Notes: generated by a model not told the origin, from the sequence alone. Shown: positions 50,666 through 60,211, counted from the first letter of the stretch. The stretch: DNA of 64,000 nt from Eubacteriaceae bacterium ES3 (GCA_030586155.1 CP130741.1:676680-740679); one strand, 5' to 3'. Numbers and translations: made by a program.

Positions 50666-51895
50666 ATGAAGAACTTTATAAATATAAATTCAGAAATTGG
50701 ACCCCTCAAACGGGTGCTACTTCACCGACCGGGAAAAGAACTTGAACGGATTGTACCAGATTCTTTAAAGGAGTTGCTTTTTGAGGATATTCCCTGGCTT
50801 AAGCGGATGCAGGAGGAACACGATGAATTTGCCGCAATTCTAAGAGGTCGTGGTGTCGAAGTCTTGTATGTTGAAGATCTGCTTAAGGAAGTTTTAAAAA
50901 ATAAGACTGTGAGGGAAGCGCTTATCCTTGAGGTAATTGATCAGAATCCATCTTCCGGGAATTATATTGATGGATTCTTAACTGAGTATCTGATGGGAAT
51001 GGAGAGTGAGCGGCTTTCAGAAGCCTTAATCGCGGGAGTGCTGCAGAAAGAACTCGATCATATAGAAAGAAATATGGTGTTAACGGATTATTTAAAAGAT
51101 CCTGAACCTTATGCATTTTATTTGAATCCTCTGCCTAATCTTTATTTTATGCGTGATCCGGCGGTGACTATTGGAAATGGTATGTGTATTTCATCGATGG
51201 CGACAAAAACCCGTAAACGGGAAAGTCAATACCTGGATGCCATTTACGACCAACATCCTTTATTTATAGGAGCAAATGATAAAAAATACTATTCTCATCA
51301 GAAATTTTTCTCTTTAGAAGGTGGAGATGTATTGGTTTTAAGTGAAAAAGCTGTAGCTGTCGGATGTAGCGAACGTACAAAAGTTCAGGCAGTGGAAGAG
51401 CTGGCCAAAAATCTGTTTGAAGATAATGAAGAAATAGAACAGGTGCTGGCGGTGAGAATTCCCAATAATCGAGCATTCATGCACCTGGATACGGTCTTTA
51501 CGATGGTCAATAGAGATCAGTTTATCGTCTTTCCGGGGATTTTAGATCAGGTGGAAACCGTTATTATTAGTCGTGGAAAGAATAATAGTCTGATGTTTCA
51601 TCAAGAAGAAACGCTGAAAAAGGCTTTAGCGGAGGTGTTGGGTTTAAGACAGGTTCAGCTAATTGAAAGCGGTGGTGGAAATCCGGTAGTGGCAGCCCGG
51701 GAACAGTGGAATGACAGTACTAATACCCTGGCGATTGCGCCGGGAGTGATTGTGGCCTACGCCAGAAACGAGCGTTCCAATGAAGTGCTTGAAGACAACG
51801 GTGTAGAAGTAATAGGAATAGAGGCTTCTGAACTGGTGCGGGGAAGAGGTGGTCCAAGGTGTATGACCATGCCTTTGTATCGCGAAAAAATATAA
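50666..51895 (+). CDS. arcA: Arginine deiminase
   Basis: This 409-residue guanidino hydrolase converts arginine to citrulline and ammonia, the first step of the ADI pathway that makes ATP anaerobically. It has GPLKRVLLHRPGKEL at the N-terminus, NLYFMRDPAVTIGNGMC, HLDTVFTMV, GGGNPVVAAREQWNDSTN and the C-terminal R-G-R-G-G-P-R-C-M-T-M-P with the nucleophile cysteine. Ornithine carbamoyltransferase follows. No arcC, arcD or arginine repressor is in the window. Confidence 0.96.
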   Translation: MKNFININSEIGPLKRVLLHRPGKELERIVPDSLKELLFEDIPWLKRMQEEHDEFAAILRGRGVEVLYVEDLLKEVLKNKTVREALILEVIDQNPSSGNYIDGFLTEYLMGMESERLSEALIAGVLQKELDHIERNMVLTDYLKDPEPYAFYLNPLPNLYFMRDPAVTIGNGMCISSMATKTRKRESQYLDAIYDQHPLFIGANDKKYYSHQKFFSLEGGDVLVLSEKAVAVGCSERTKVQAVEELAKNLFEDNEEIEQVLAVRIPNNRAFMHLDTVFTMVNRDQFIVFPGILDQVETVIISRGKNNSLMFHQEETLKKALAEVLGLRQVQLIESGGGNPVVAAREQWNDSTNTLAIAPGVIVAYARNERSNEVLEDNGVEVIGIEASELVRGRGGPRCMTMPLYREKI

Positions 51896-51984
51896 TTGTA
51901 TTCATTTTGTTGAATAAATAAGACTGTTAAAAATTAAGAATATCAGTTAAAATATAAAAAAGATATGAATTGCGGAGGAGCACA

Positions 51985-52971
51985 ATGGATTTAAAAGGAC
52001 GTCATTTATTGACATTGAAAGATTTCAGCCCGGAGGAGATTCAGTATTTAATTGATTTCGCGGGACGACTTAAAAAGAAAAAACAATCAGGTGAAATAGG
52101 AGAGCTGTTAAAAGGCAAAAATATCGTGCTTCTTTTTGAAAAAACTTCGACTCGAACACGATGTGCTTTTGAAGTGGCTGCTTTTGATGAAGGAGCCAAT
52201 GTAACCTTTTTAACCAATAGCCAGATGGGCAAAAAAGAATCCGTTGAAGATACAGCTGTAGTTTTAGGACGCTTCTATGATGGAATAGAGTTTCGTGGTT
52301 TTGAACAGGAAACGGTTAATCAATTAGCCGAATATTCCGGAGTCCCAGTCTGGAGCGGTCTAACAGATTTGTACCATCCTACTCAGGTGCTGGCTGATCT
52401 TTTAACAGTACAGGAAAAATTTGGTGCTTTAAAAGGGCGAAGGTTAGTTTATGTGGGGGATGCCAGAAATAACATGGGGAATTCTTTGATGATTGGCTGC
52501 AGTAAAATGGGGATGCATTTTGTGGCAGTAGCCCCAAAGTCTTTATTTCCTGAAGATGAACTGGTTGAAGAAATGAAACAACTTTGTCTTGAAACAGGTG
52601 GTTCAATCACTCTCACCGAAGATATTGTAGCGGGTGTTTTAGGGGCTGATGTATTATATACCGATGTTTGGGTATCGATGGGTGAAGAAGCTCAGATGGC
52701 CGAGCGAATCGAATTATTAAAGGACTATCAGGTCAATATGGATATGGTAAAAGCTACGAAAAACCCTGATGTGATCTTTCTTCATTGTCTGCCCTCTTTC
52801 CACGACCTGGAAACAGAAGTGGCTAAAGATGTGAAGGCTCGCTTTGGTCTTTCTGAGATGGAAGTGACAGACGAAGTTTTCCGTAGTCAGCATTCTCTGG
52901 TTTTTGATGAAGCGGAAAATCGGATGCATACTATTAAAGCGGTAATGTGTGCAACACTGGTGGGGGAATAA
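51985..52971 (+). CDS. arcB: Ornithine carbamoyltransferase
   Basis: This 328-residue enzyme has the carbamoyl-phosphate motif [13 protein letters not shown], the HPTQ of [22 protein letters not shown] and HCLPSFHD. Directly after arcA it should act catabolically, turning citrulline and phosphate to ornithine and carbamoyl phosphate; the anabolic role cannot be excluded. GGAGGAGC lies before ATG 51985 (an upstream ATG at 51970 is worse). The phosphohexomutase starts 9 bases after its stop. Confidence 0.95.
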   Translation: MDLKGRHLLTLKDFSPEEIQYLIDFAGRLKKKKQSGEIGELLKGKNIVLLFEKTSTRTRCAFEVAAFDEGANVTFLTNSQMGKKESVEDTAVVLGRFYDGIEFRGFEQETVNQLAEYSGVPVWSGLTDLYHPTQVLADLLTVQEKFGALKGRRLVYVGDARNNMGNSLMIGCSKMGMHFVAVAPKSLFPEDELVEEMKQLCLETGGSITLTEDIVAGVLGADVLYTDVWVSMGEEAQMAERIELLKDYQVNMDMVKATKNPDVIFLHCLPSFHDLETEVAKDVKARFGLSEMEVTDEVFRSQHSLVFDEAENRMHTIKAVMCATLVGE

Positions 52972-52979
52972 AACGAAAA

Positions 52980-54464
52980 ATGGAAATAAAAGAAATCAGT
53001 AAGCTTCAAAATGGATCGGATGTCAGAGGAATTGCCATCGAAGGTGTTCCCGGAGAAGCGGTTAATTTTACCCAGGATATGACGATGAAAATTGCCTATT
53101 CATTTGCACTATGGCTTTCTAAAAAGCTGGGTAAGGAACAGTTGACTTTTGCAATTGGCAGAGATAGTCGAATTACAGGAGAACACCTAATGCAGGCAGC
53201 AGCACTGGGGCTCGTGAGCCGTGGAGCAAAAGTTTATCGGTGTGGAATAGCTACGACCCCGGCAATGTTCATGACAACTGTTGATAAAAATTTGAAAGCG
53301 GATGGTGCGATTATGGTAACCGCCAGTCATTTACCTTTTAATCGTAATGGCTTGAAATTTTTCGATCGTGATGGCGGTTTGAACAAAGAAGATATTGCTG
53401 AAATTCTGAAAACTGCTGAAACAGTTGTGACTGATTTTCTTCCCGGCGGACAGGCAGAGGATTTTGATTTTATTGCAGTTTATGCGAATCGGATTGTTGA
53501 AATCATCAGAAATCAAACCGGAGAAGAAAGACCTTTAAGCAACAGTCGCATTGTGGTGGATGCCGGCAATGGAGCTGGCGGTTTCTTCGCTGATATGGTT
53601 TTAAAACCATTAGGTGCTAACACTGAAGGCAGCCTGTATCTTGAGCCTGATGGAAACTTTCCCAACCATGTGCCAAATCCTGAGGATGAAACAGCAATTG
53701 CCCATATTACAGAAGCGGTCCTTAAAAATCAGGCTGACCTGGGTATCATCTTCGATACAGATGTAGATCGGGCTGCGATAATTGATGAAACTGGGAAGGC
53801 AATAAACCGTAACGGATTTATTGCTTTTATAGCCGGAATCCTGCTTGAACAGTATCCGGGATCGACAATTGTGACAGATTCAGTGACTTCCACTGGGCTT
53901 GCGGAATATATAAAATTTTTGGGTGGAAAGCATTATCGCTTTAAACGTGGGTATAAAAATGTTATCAACGAAGCGATCCGTTTAAATGAGACAGGGGTGG
54001 AAACTCACTTGGCTATGGAAACCAGTGGTCACGGTGCGATAAAAGAAAATTATTTTCTGGATGATGGTGCTTATTTGGTGACCATGGTATTAATCCGCTA
54101 CGCTCAGTTATTAAAAGAAGGAAAAACCATCAGCTCGGTACTAACAAAGTTAAAAGAGCCCGTTGAAGCTAAAGAAATCAGACTAAAAATTGAAGCTGAT
54201 GATTTTAAGACCTATGGACAAAAGGTGCTCGACGCTTTTTCAGATTTTGCAGAAAAGCAGTCGGGTTGGAGTCTTGAAGAACCCAATTTTGAAGGGGTTC
54301 GGGTTAATTGTAATGAAACTGCGGGTAATGGCTGGTGTCTGTTGAGGTTGTCTCTGCATGATCCGATTTTACCCCTTAATATTGAATCAGACGAAGTTGG
54401 TGGATGTGGAATAATAGAAGAACGGATTCGCAGTTTTCTTAAAGCATTCCCGGAAATTATTTAA
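52980..54464 (+). CDS. Phosphohexomutase (phosphoglucomutase/phosphomannomutase family)
   Basis: This 494-residue enzyme interconverts hexose 1- and 6-phosphates. It has the four family regions: GRDSRITGEHL, the phosphoserine loop VTASHLPFNRNGLKFF (serine in T-A-S-H), metal loop IIFDTDVDRAAI, and the substrate loop ETSGHGAIKENYFLDDGA. It is distant from the typical GlmM type. The C-terminal domain (about 410-490) is present. Start 52980 lies 8 bases after the arcB stop; a longer frame overlaps arcB. Confidence 0.9.
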   Translation: MEIKEISKLQNGSDVRGIAIEGVPGEAVNFTQDMTMKIAYSFALWLSKKLGKEQLTFAIGRDSRITGEHLMQAAALGLVSRGAKVYRCGIATTPAMFMTTVDKNLKADGAIMVTASHLPFNRNGLKFFDRDGGLNKEDIAEILKTAETVVTDFLPGGQAEDFDFIAVYANRIVEIIRNQTGEERPLSNSRIVVDAGNGAGGFFADMVLKPLGANTEGSLYLEPDGNFPNHVPNPEDETAIAHITEAVLKNQADLGIIFDTDVDRAAIIDETGKAINRNGFIAFIAGILLEQYPGSTIVTDSVTSTGLAEYIKFLGGKHYRFKRGYKNVINEAIRLNETGVETHLAMETSGHGAIKENYFLDDGAYLVTMVLIRYAQLLKEGKTISSVLTKLKEPVEAKEIRLKIEADDFKTYGQKVLDAFSDFAEKQSGWSLEEPNFEGVRVNCNETAGNGWCLLRLSLHDPILPLNIESDEVGGCGIIEERIRSFLKAFPEII

Positions 54465-54540
54465 GTAAGACTTCAAAGAAGTGTTGTGTCTTGGCTTTTC
54501 AAAATGGATGAAAAGCAACTTGACAGAAAGGGAGGAAAAG

Positions 54541-54990
54541 ATGAAAAAAATACTTGTTCCCGTTGACGGTTCGGTTTTATCAGTTAAAGCGGTTGCCGAG
54601 GCGAAAAAAATGGCAGAAGCATTTCAGTCCGATTTGATTTTTCTCAGTGTGGCAAGTGGTTCGACCCCACCGGAAAAGGAAACATCTAATAAAGTAATCA
54701 AAGAAGGTCTGGAGATGCAGGAGTATGTTTCTAAGTTTAAGACAAATGCAGAATTGTATTTAGAGGATGCAAGAAACAGCGTTGAGGGATTTGCTGGTGA
54801 AATTGAAACTGTTCTTTTATATGGCGATCCAGCTGAGCGGATTGAAGATTACCTTGACGAACATGAGGTTGATATGATTGTCATGGGGTCTAACGGAGTA
54901 GGAGTTTCAATGCTTCATCAATTATTGATTGGCAGTGTCACTTCGAAAATTCTGAAATTTGCCAGCCAACCGGTACTAATTGTAAAATAG
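54541..54990 (+). CDS. Universal stress protein (UspA family)
   Basis: This 149-residue Usp domain has the ATP-binding pattern VPVDGSVLS at the N-terminus and MGSNGVGVSMLHQLLIGSVTSKILKFASQPVLIVK (G-x-x-G region followed by S-V-T). It probably binds ATP and acts in stress or energy sensing. GGGAGG before ATG 54541; a longer upstream frame (54481) lacks an RBS. A terminator follows. Confidence 0.93.
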   Translation: MKKILVPVDGSVLSVKAVAEAKKMAEAFQSDLIFLSVASGSTPPEKETSNKVIKEGLEMQEYVSKFKTNAELYLEDARNSVEGFAGEIETVLLYGDPAERIEDYLDEHEVDMIVMGSNGVGVSMLHQLLIGSVTSKILKFASQPVLIVK

Positions 54991-54993
54991 TAT

Positions 54994-55025
54994 AAGCCTG
55001 CATAGTAATATGCAGGCTTGTTTTT
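54994..55025. terminator. Terminator between convergent genes
   Basis: AAGCCTGCATA and TATGCAGGCTT around GTAA, followed by GTTTTT. Confidence 0.85.
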
Positions 55026-55048
55026 GTGAAAAATCAGTTTAGGAGACG

Positions 55049-55825
55049 TTAATTGCTTAAAGTATGAAGGACCGATTTCATAATTTCTTTGAATAGGTCG
55101 GGCTGCCAGGCGCTGCGACCAATAAACAGGCCGTTTACGTTTTCGAGTGCGGCATAGTCGCTGGCATTATGAATATTAACACTTCCACCGAATAATAAAG
55201 GGATCTGCGAGCCTTTTTCTCCAAATCGTTCGATGAGAACCGTCCGTAAATAATCATGGATTTCTTTGACGTAAGGAGTTTCCGCTGGTGTGCCGCCTAC
55301 TCCAATTGCCCAGACAGGTTCGTAAGCGATCCAGAAATTCCCGATTGCTTCAGTAGAAAAACCTGTTAAGGCAATCTTTAGTTGTTTAGCCAACATTTCT
55401 TTGGAAACGCCATAATGCTTGTCTTCGATTCTTTCGCCGATGCAGATTAAGGGAGTAAATCCGTGTTTGAGGGCTGACAGAGCTTTTCGGTTAACGGCTT
55501 CATCGGTTTCATTAAAATACTGTCGGCGTTCTGAGTGCCCCAATTCAACAATATCCAGGCCAATTTCTTTTAGCATTATCGGTGAGATTTCACCGGTAAA
55601 CTGGCCGAAATCTTCTTCGTGCATATTCTGAGCGCCAAGTTTAAGTGGGCTGCATTTTTCTTCAATCAGTTCTTTGATCTTCCAGAGATGGGTATAGGGT
55701 GGGATAATAAAAAAGTCGAAGTCCTCATAAGACTTAATAATTTGCATTAACTGCTCTGTATATTCTAGCCCTTCAGCGAGGGTTTTGTTCATCTTCCAAT
55801 TGGTGCCCAATAAAAATTTTTTCAT
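55049..55825 (-). CDS. TIM-barrel isomerase, triose-phosphate isomerase family
   Basis: This 258-residue protein has the TIM sites GTNWKMNKT, ELGHSERRQYF and AYEPVWAIG, so Lys, His and Glu are present. Loop 6 reads G-V-G-G-T-P-A in place of the standard G-T-G-K-T-A, a change found in TIM paralogues of tetritol pathways (EryH/LerI type) that act on tetrulose phosphates. It sits 7 bases downstream of an RpiB-like gene on the same strand, and both face the dha locus. It may convert L-erythrulose 1-phosphate to D-erythrulose 4-phosphate, or be ordinary TIM; the sequence does not settle this. Confidence 0.85.
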   Translation of the reverse strand: MKKFLLGTNWKMNKTLAEGLEYTEQLMQIIKSYEDFDFFIIPPYTHLWKIKELIEEKCSPLKLGAQNMHEEDFGQFTGEISPIMLKEIGLDIVELGHSERRQYFNETDEAVNRKALSALKHGFTPLICIGERIEDKHYGVSKEMLAKQLKIALTGFSTEAIGNFWIAYEPVWAIGVGGTPAETPYVKEIHDYLRTVLIERFGEKGSQIPLLFGGSVNIHNASDYAALENVNGLFIGRSAWQPDLFKEIMKSVLHTLSN

Positions 55826-55832
55826 CCCGGAC

Positions 55833-56282
55833 CTACTTCATATATGTTTTTTCCAAATCACGCATTTTTTCGACTTTCCGAGTTGAGCCCCCGCCCTGAA
55901 AGCTGCTCTTTAACCAGGCTTCAGCAATCATTTTTGCCAATTCGACGCCTATTACTCGGGCTCCCATTGTCAGGATGTTGGCATCATTACTTTTGGCCAG
56001 GCGTTCAGCTGAATAAACATCGTGACAGGTCCCGGCAAAAACGCCTGGGACTTTGTTGGCCATCATGGCAACTCCCAGTCCGGTTCCACAGAAAATAAAA
56101 CCACGATCAAATTCCTTGTTTTTGATAGTCTCGGCCAGATTAAATGCAATATCCGGATAATCGCATTCATGAGTAGATGAATATTTTAAATCTGTTATAT
56201 CGTAGCCGGCATTCTTTAGGTATTCAAAAATTTGATCTTTAAAATCAATAGCAGCATCATCACAATCAATGGCAATTTTCAT
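55833..56282 (-). CDS. RpiB/LacAB-family sugar-phosphate isomerase
   Basis: This 149-residue isomerase has MKIAIDCDDAAIDFKDQI, the Rib/Ara-type loop GFIFCGTGLGVAMMANKVPGVFAGTCHDVYSAERLAKSNDANILTMGARVIG with the active-site Cys and the H-D-V-Y/R region. RpiB converts ribose 5-P; relatives (EryI, LacAB) act on erythrose 4-P or other sugar phosphates. It opens the small operon with the TIM paralogue and faces the HPr-type regulator. RBS TAAGGAGAAAAT lies before the ATG. The gap 56283-56596 contains a 27-base palindrome (56329-56355) and a weak promoter only. Confidence 0.88.
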   Translation of the reverse strand: MKIAIDCDDAAIDFKDQIFEYLKNAGYDITDLKYSSTHECDYPDIAFNLAETIKNKEFDRGFIFCGTGLGVAMMANKVPGVFAGTCHDVYSAERLAKSNDANILTMGARVIGVELAKMIAEAWLKSSFQGGGSTRKVEKMRDLEKTYMK

Positions 56283-56328
56283 AATTTTCTCCTTATTTTA
56301 TGGTGGGATTGAAAGGTTATGTGGGGAA

Positions 56329-56355
56329 GGTTTTTAGCATGGAATGCTAAAAACC
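56329..56355. promoter_or_regulatory. 27-base perfect palindrome between rpiB-like gene and HPr-type activator
   Basis: GGTTTTTAGCAT, GGA and ATGCTAAAAACC are exact 12-base inverted arms. There is no T tract after it, so an operator or activator-binding site is more likely than a terminator. Confidence 0.6.
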
Positions 56356-56596
56356 TCCTAACAATGGCTTTCGTATAGCGTTTAAGGTATTGCTTTTATC
56401 AATACGTTATCATTATGTCACAGACATTAGTCTTTGTAAAGACTAGCAATTAGTATAAATTTAATAGCCGTAGACAAAGAAATTTGATGTTCTTATGTTT
56501 GTGTTAATGAGTGGGATGCTGAGGATGGCCTATAATTTGACTAGGTAAGAATTGAAGTAACGGTAACGAAAAAGCTTTTGAAAAATTGGAGTAATA

Positions 56597-58606
56597 ATGG
56601 AAAAAACGATAGTGATTAAAAATAAAAATGGTCTACATACCCGTGTTGCAGCCATGGTAGCAAGGCAGTCTCAAAGCATTGAAAAAACTTATAATTGTCG
56701 ATTGTTTATTAAACGTTTCGGTTCGCGGACGGGAGTGCCCTGTAATTCAGTTTTACCGCTGGTATCATTAAAAATAAAATATGGCGAAGAGGCAACAATT
56801 TATAGCGACAGTTCAGATGGAGAAAATGCCGTTTTGGGATTGATTGACTTCTTAGAACAAATTCCACTGCTTGAATTACCGGAAATCGAAGCAGTCGATA
56901 ATTTACTGCAAGAAAGCACCTTGGCCAGTGAGAAAATTTTTGAAAGCATTGATAACGGTCTGATTGCCATGGATAGTGAAGGGATTATTAATATTTTCAA
57001 TCGGGCTGCCGAGGAAATTACTGGGATTAAAGCCAGTGATATTATTGGAAAAAAAGGTGACGACTGGGTGCCGAACTTTAATCTGCAGGATCTTTTGCAT
57101 TCTAAAGATGAAAAGTTGGGACTAAAGCACAAGATTGGAAAAAAATGGGTGGTCACCAATAAAAGCCCGATTATTGCTGGAGATGAAATTGTCGGTGGTG
57201 TGGTCGTCTTTCAGGATATTTCGCAGATAGAAGAAATGTCCTGGGAGCTGCACAGTATCAAAGAACTGAAAGAGAAACTCAATACCATTCTGGAAACGGT
57301 TGACGATGGGATCTGTATGATTGACCAGAAAAGAAGGGTTACTTATGTCAATTATCCTTTTGTTAAGATGTTCAAAAAGGATGGAACACAGGTCTTGTCA
57401 CGCGCGATTGATGATTTATTTATCGGGGAAAATTTTACTGATGCTTTTTTTGATGGACTTCAGGATCTGATGATTAAATCTGATAATGGCAGAGAGCTGA
57501 TTATGATGTCCCGGCCGATTATTATAGAAGACAAACGTCGAGGCAATGTACTGGTAGCGAGGGAATTGACGGAGATTGAAAAGCTGGTGGAGCGGGTGGA
57601 AGCATTGAGTGCTAAAGCGTCTTATCTCCAGGATGAGCTATCCAAGAAAGAAGAACTTAATCCTTCCTTTAATTGTATAATGGGGAAAAGCGGAGCGCTT
57701 ATTGAAAGTTTGACAATTGCTTCTAAAGCGGCCCGGACTGACGCAACAGTCTTGGTTAGAGGTGAAAGTGGGACTGGTAAAGAACTGGTGGCCAGAGCCA
57801 TTCACCGGGCCAGTAGCCGGGGGAAAAAAGCTTTTGTCAGCATGAACTGTGCAGCGATTCCGCCTAATCTCCTGGAGAGTGAACTGTTTGGGTATGAGAA
57901 AGGTGCATTTACAGGAGCTTACAAGGAAAAGAGAGGGAAATTTGAAGTAGCTGATGGCGGAACCATATTTTTAGATGAGATTGGAGATATGGATAAGATG
58001 ATGCAGGCAAAACTTTTACGGGTTTTGCAGGAACAGGAAATTGAGCGTATTGGTGGTATCCAACCGATAAAGATTGATGTAAGGGTGATTGCGGCTACCA
58101 ATGCACCACTGGAAAAATTGATGGAAGAAGGTAGATTTCGAAACGATTTATATTATCGTTTAAATGTTATCACGGTAATGCTTCCCCCTTTGCGTCAGCG
58201 AAAAGGGGATATTCCGCTTCTGGTGGATCATTTTTCGGAGAAGATCAGTAAAAAATACGATCTTCCTCGTTGTACAATGACTAAAAAAGCCTTAGCAGCT
58301 CTGGAACAATATCATTTTCCGGGAAATATCAGAGAACTGGAGAATATTATTGAGTCCGGTGTAACTTTGTCAAATAATGACTGGGTAACACTTCAAGATT
58401 TACCGGCATATTTGAGGCAGCCTGATGAAGGAGATAAAGCGGCCTTGGATTGGGGTGGGGAGAATTTACCCAGCTTGGAGGAGATGGAAAAAGAATTGAT
58501 CGCAAAAGCCCTGGAAAAAGCTGGTTCATACCGTCAGGCAGGGATAATACTGGGGATTGATCATAAAACGGTTGCGGCAAAAGCCAGGAAATATCAGCTT
58601 TTATAA
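56597..58606 (+). CDS. Sigma-54-dependent activator with N-terminal HPr and PAS domains
   Basis: This 669-residue protein has an unusual order. Residues 1-88 form an HPr-like domain (IKNKNGLHTRVAAMVARQSQ, with the phosphorylatable H14). PAS domains lie at about 110-215 and 230-330 (FESIDNGLIAMDSEGIINIF, and NTILETVDDGICMIDQ). The AAA+ core (about 360-590) has Walker A GESGTGKE (389-396) and G-A-F-T-G-A (436-441) for contact with sigma-54, then FLDEIGDMD. The C-terminus is a Fis-type helix-turn-helix. Sigma-54 boxes precede dhaM and dhaK downstream. The activator probably reads PTS phosphorylation through the HPr domain. Confidence 0.92.
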   Translation: MEKTIVIKNKNGLHTRVAAMVARQSQSIEKTYNCRLFIKRFGSRTGVPCNSVLPLVSLKIKYGEEATIYSDSSDGENAVLGLIDFLEQIPLLELPEIEAVDNLLQESTLASEKIFESIDNGLIAMDSEGIINIFNRAAEEITGIKASDIIGKKGDDWVPNFNLQDLLHSKDEKLGLKHKIGKKWVVTNKSPIIAGDEIVGGVVVFQDISQIEEMSWELHSIKELKEKLNTILETVDDGICMIDQKRRVTYVNYPFVKMFKKDGTQVLSRAIDDLFIGENFTDAFFDGLQDLMIKSDNGRELIMMSRPIIIEDKRRGNVLVARELTEIEKLVERVEALSAKASYLQDELSKKEELNPSFNCIMGKSGALIESLTIASKAARTDATVLVRGESGTGKELVARAIHRASSRGKKAFVSMNCAAIPPNLLESELFGYEKGAFTGAYKEKRGKFEVADGGTIFLDEIGDMDKMMQAKLLRVLQEQEIERIGGIQPIKIDVRVIAATNAPLEKLMEEGRFRNDLYYRLNVITVMLPPLRQRKGDIPLLVDHFSEKISKKYDLPRCTMTKKALAALEQYHFPGNIRELENIIESGVTLSNNDWVTLQDLPAYLRQPDEGDKAALDWGGENLPSLEEMEKELIAKALEKAGSYRQAGIILGIDHKTVAAKARKYQLL

Positions 58607-58609
58607 GAT

Positions 58610-58625
58610 TGGCATAAAATTTGCT
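58610..58625 (+). promoter_or_regulatory. Sigma-54 promoter of dhaM
   Basis: TGGCAT-AAAAT-TTGCT matches the -24/-12 consensus with exact 5-base spacing. It lies directly after the activator gene and ahead of dhaM. Confidence 0.85.
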
Positions 58626-58662
58626 TTTTAAAATGCCAATAACCAGAAAAGGAGGAGCATTA

Positions 58663-59061
58663 ATGACAGGTGTGATTATTGTATCCCATAGTGAAAAGCT
58701 GGCAGAAGGCTTGCGCGACATTGTGATGGAAATGAATGACGGCAGTGTGGAAATAATTGCCGCGGGAGGCACTGGTGACGGCCGAATTGGGACGAATACC
58801 AACAGAATTAAAAATGCGATTGAAAGTTTGCATGATAAGGATCAGATTCTTATTTTTGTGGATTTGGGGTCAGCAGTGATTTGCAGTGAAACAGCTATTG
58901 AAATGCTGGATGACGAGGGCTTGCAGGAGAAAGTGCATATTGTGGATGCACCGCTTGTAGAAGGGGTAGTTGGAGGCGTTGTACAGGCAACAATTTCTGA
59001 TGACCTTGATGCCATTATTAATACCGCTAAAGAGGGTGCGACCATTAAAAAAGTTAACTAA
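58663..59061 (+). CDS. dhaM: PTS-dependent dihydroxyacetone kinase, phosphotransferase subunit DhaM (EIIA domain only)
   Basis: This 132-residue protein is of the mannose-type EIIA family with active-site H9 in V-S-H9-S-E-K-L-A-E-G. It ends after the EIIA domain; E. coli DhaM is longer (IIA, HPr and a truncated EI). It should relay phosphate to the ADP on DhaL. The HPr-like domain is instead on the activator gene next door. AAAGGAGGAG precedes ATG 58663. The upstream ATG at 58621 lies inside the sigma-54 promoter and is rejected. Confidence 0.9.
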   Translation: MTGVIIVSHSEKLAEGLRDIVMEMNDGSVEIIAAGGTGDGRIGTNTNRIKNAIESLHDKDQILIFVDLGSAVICSETAIEMLDDEGLQEKVHIVDAPLVEGVVGGVVQATISDDLDAIINTAKEGATIKKVN

Positions 59062-59148
59062 TGGGGAATAAACACCCGGATGGGAATAATTCCCCATCAA
59101 TTTGTTGATGAAAAGAAGTGAAAGCCTTATTTTAGGCCGATTTTTGAT

Positions 59149-59164
59149 TGGCATATTATTTGCT
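59149..59164 (+). promoter_or_regulatory. Sigma-54 promoter of dhaK
   Basis: TGGCAT-ATTAT-TTGCT, same form and exact spacing as the one at 58610. It implies dhaM and dhaK are separately activated by the same regulator. Confidence 0.85.
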
Positions 59165-59203
59165 TTATAGAAAACGTATTCAGATAAAATTTAGGAGGAT
59201 AAA

Positions 59204-60211
59204 ATGAAACGGTTAATTAATGATGCTTATGATGTAGTGGAAGAAATGCTTGAAGGTTATGTAACAGCGCACAAAGATCATGTGGTCATGGACCAGTCTT
59301 CTGAAGCCCAGGGAAGGGTTGTTGTTAGCAAGTCTGCTAAGCAAAAAGACAAAGTCGGTGTAATCATTGGTGGTGGATCGGGACATGAACCGCTATTTTT
59401 AGGCTATGTCGGAAAAGGTTTTGCAGATGCAGCGGTTATCGGAAATATCAATACATCTCCTTCTCCAGATCCGTGCTATGCTTCTGTTAAGGCGATTGAT
59501 ACCGGAAAAGGCTGTATTTATCTTTATGGAAACTACGCTGGTGATGTCATGAACTTTGATATGGGTGCTGAAAAAGCTGATGAAGAAGATGGTATCCGGG
59601 TTGAAACGGTACTGGTAACTGATGATGTTATTTCCTCTGAAAATATTGAAGATCGTCGTGGGATTGCTGGAGATTTCTTTGTTTTCAAAGCTGCTGGAGC
59701 AAAAGCTGAAATGGGTGGAGATCTGGATGAAGTTGTTGCTGCTGCTAAAAAATGTAATGATGTGACCAGAACCATGGGTGTAGCCATGTCGTCAGCAACT
59801 CTGCCATCTAAAGGTGGTCCGATTTTTGAAATGGAAGATGGCGATATGGAAATCGGTATGGGGATCCATGGGGAACCAGGCGTGCGTCGAGGAAAAATTG
59901 AGCCCGCTGATAAGGTGATTGATCAGATAATGGAACCGATTCTTGCTGATCTTCCGTATGAAAGTGGAGACGAAGTTTATGTTCTGGTCAACAGTCTTGG
60001 CGCAACCCCTTTAATGGATCTGCATATCTGCTTCAGAAGAGTTTCTCAGATTTTAGCTGAAAAAGGGATTACTATTTATAAATCGCTGATCGGTTCTTTT
60101 GCTTCTTCTATGGATATGGCTGGAATGTCTGTGACATTAGTAAAACTAGACGATGAAATGAAGGAATTGCTAGACTATCCATGTGATACACCTTATTTTA
60201 AACAGTTTTAA
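59204..60211 (+). CDS. dhaK: Dihydroxyacetone kinase subunit DhaK
   Basis: This 335-residue kinase subunit binds substrate covalently as a hemiaminal through H222 in G-I-H-G-E-P-G. It has GGGSGHEPLFLGYVGKGFADAAVIGNI at the N-terminus and LYGNYAGDVMNFDMG. It phosphorylates dihydroxyacetone or a related ketose (erythrulose) with DhaL and DhaM. It has its own sigma-54 promoter. TTAGGAGG precedes the ATG. Confidence 0.95.
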   Translation: MKRLINDAYDVVEEMLEGYVTAHKDHVVMDQSSEAQGRVVVSKSAKQKDKVGVIIGGGSGHEPLFLGYVGKGFADAAVIGNINTSPSPDPCYASVKAIDTGKGCIYLYGNYAGDVMNFDMGAEKADEEDGIRVETVLVTDDVISSENIEDRRGIAGDFFVFKAAGAKAEMGGDLDEVVAAAKKCNDVTRTMGVAMSSATLPSKGGPIFEMEDGDMEIGMGIHGEPGVRRGKIEPADKVIDQIMEPILADLPYESGDEVYVLVNSLGATPLMDLHICFRRVSQILAEKGITIYKSLIGSFASSMDMAGMSVTLVKLDDEMKELLDYPCDTPYFKQF

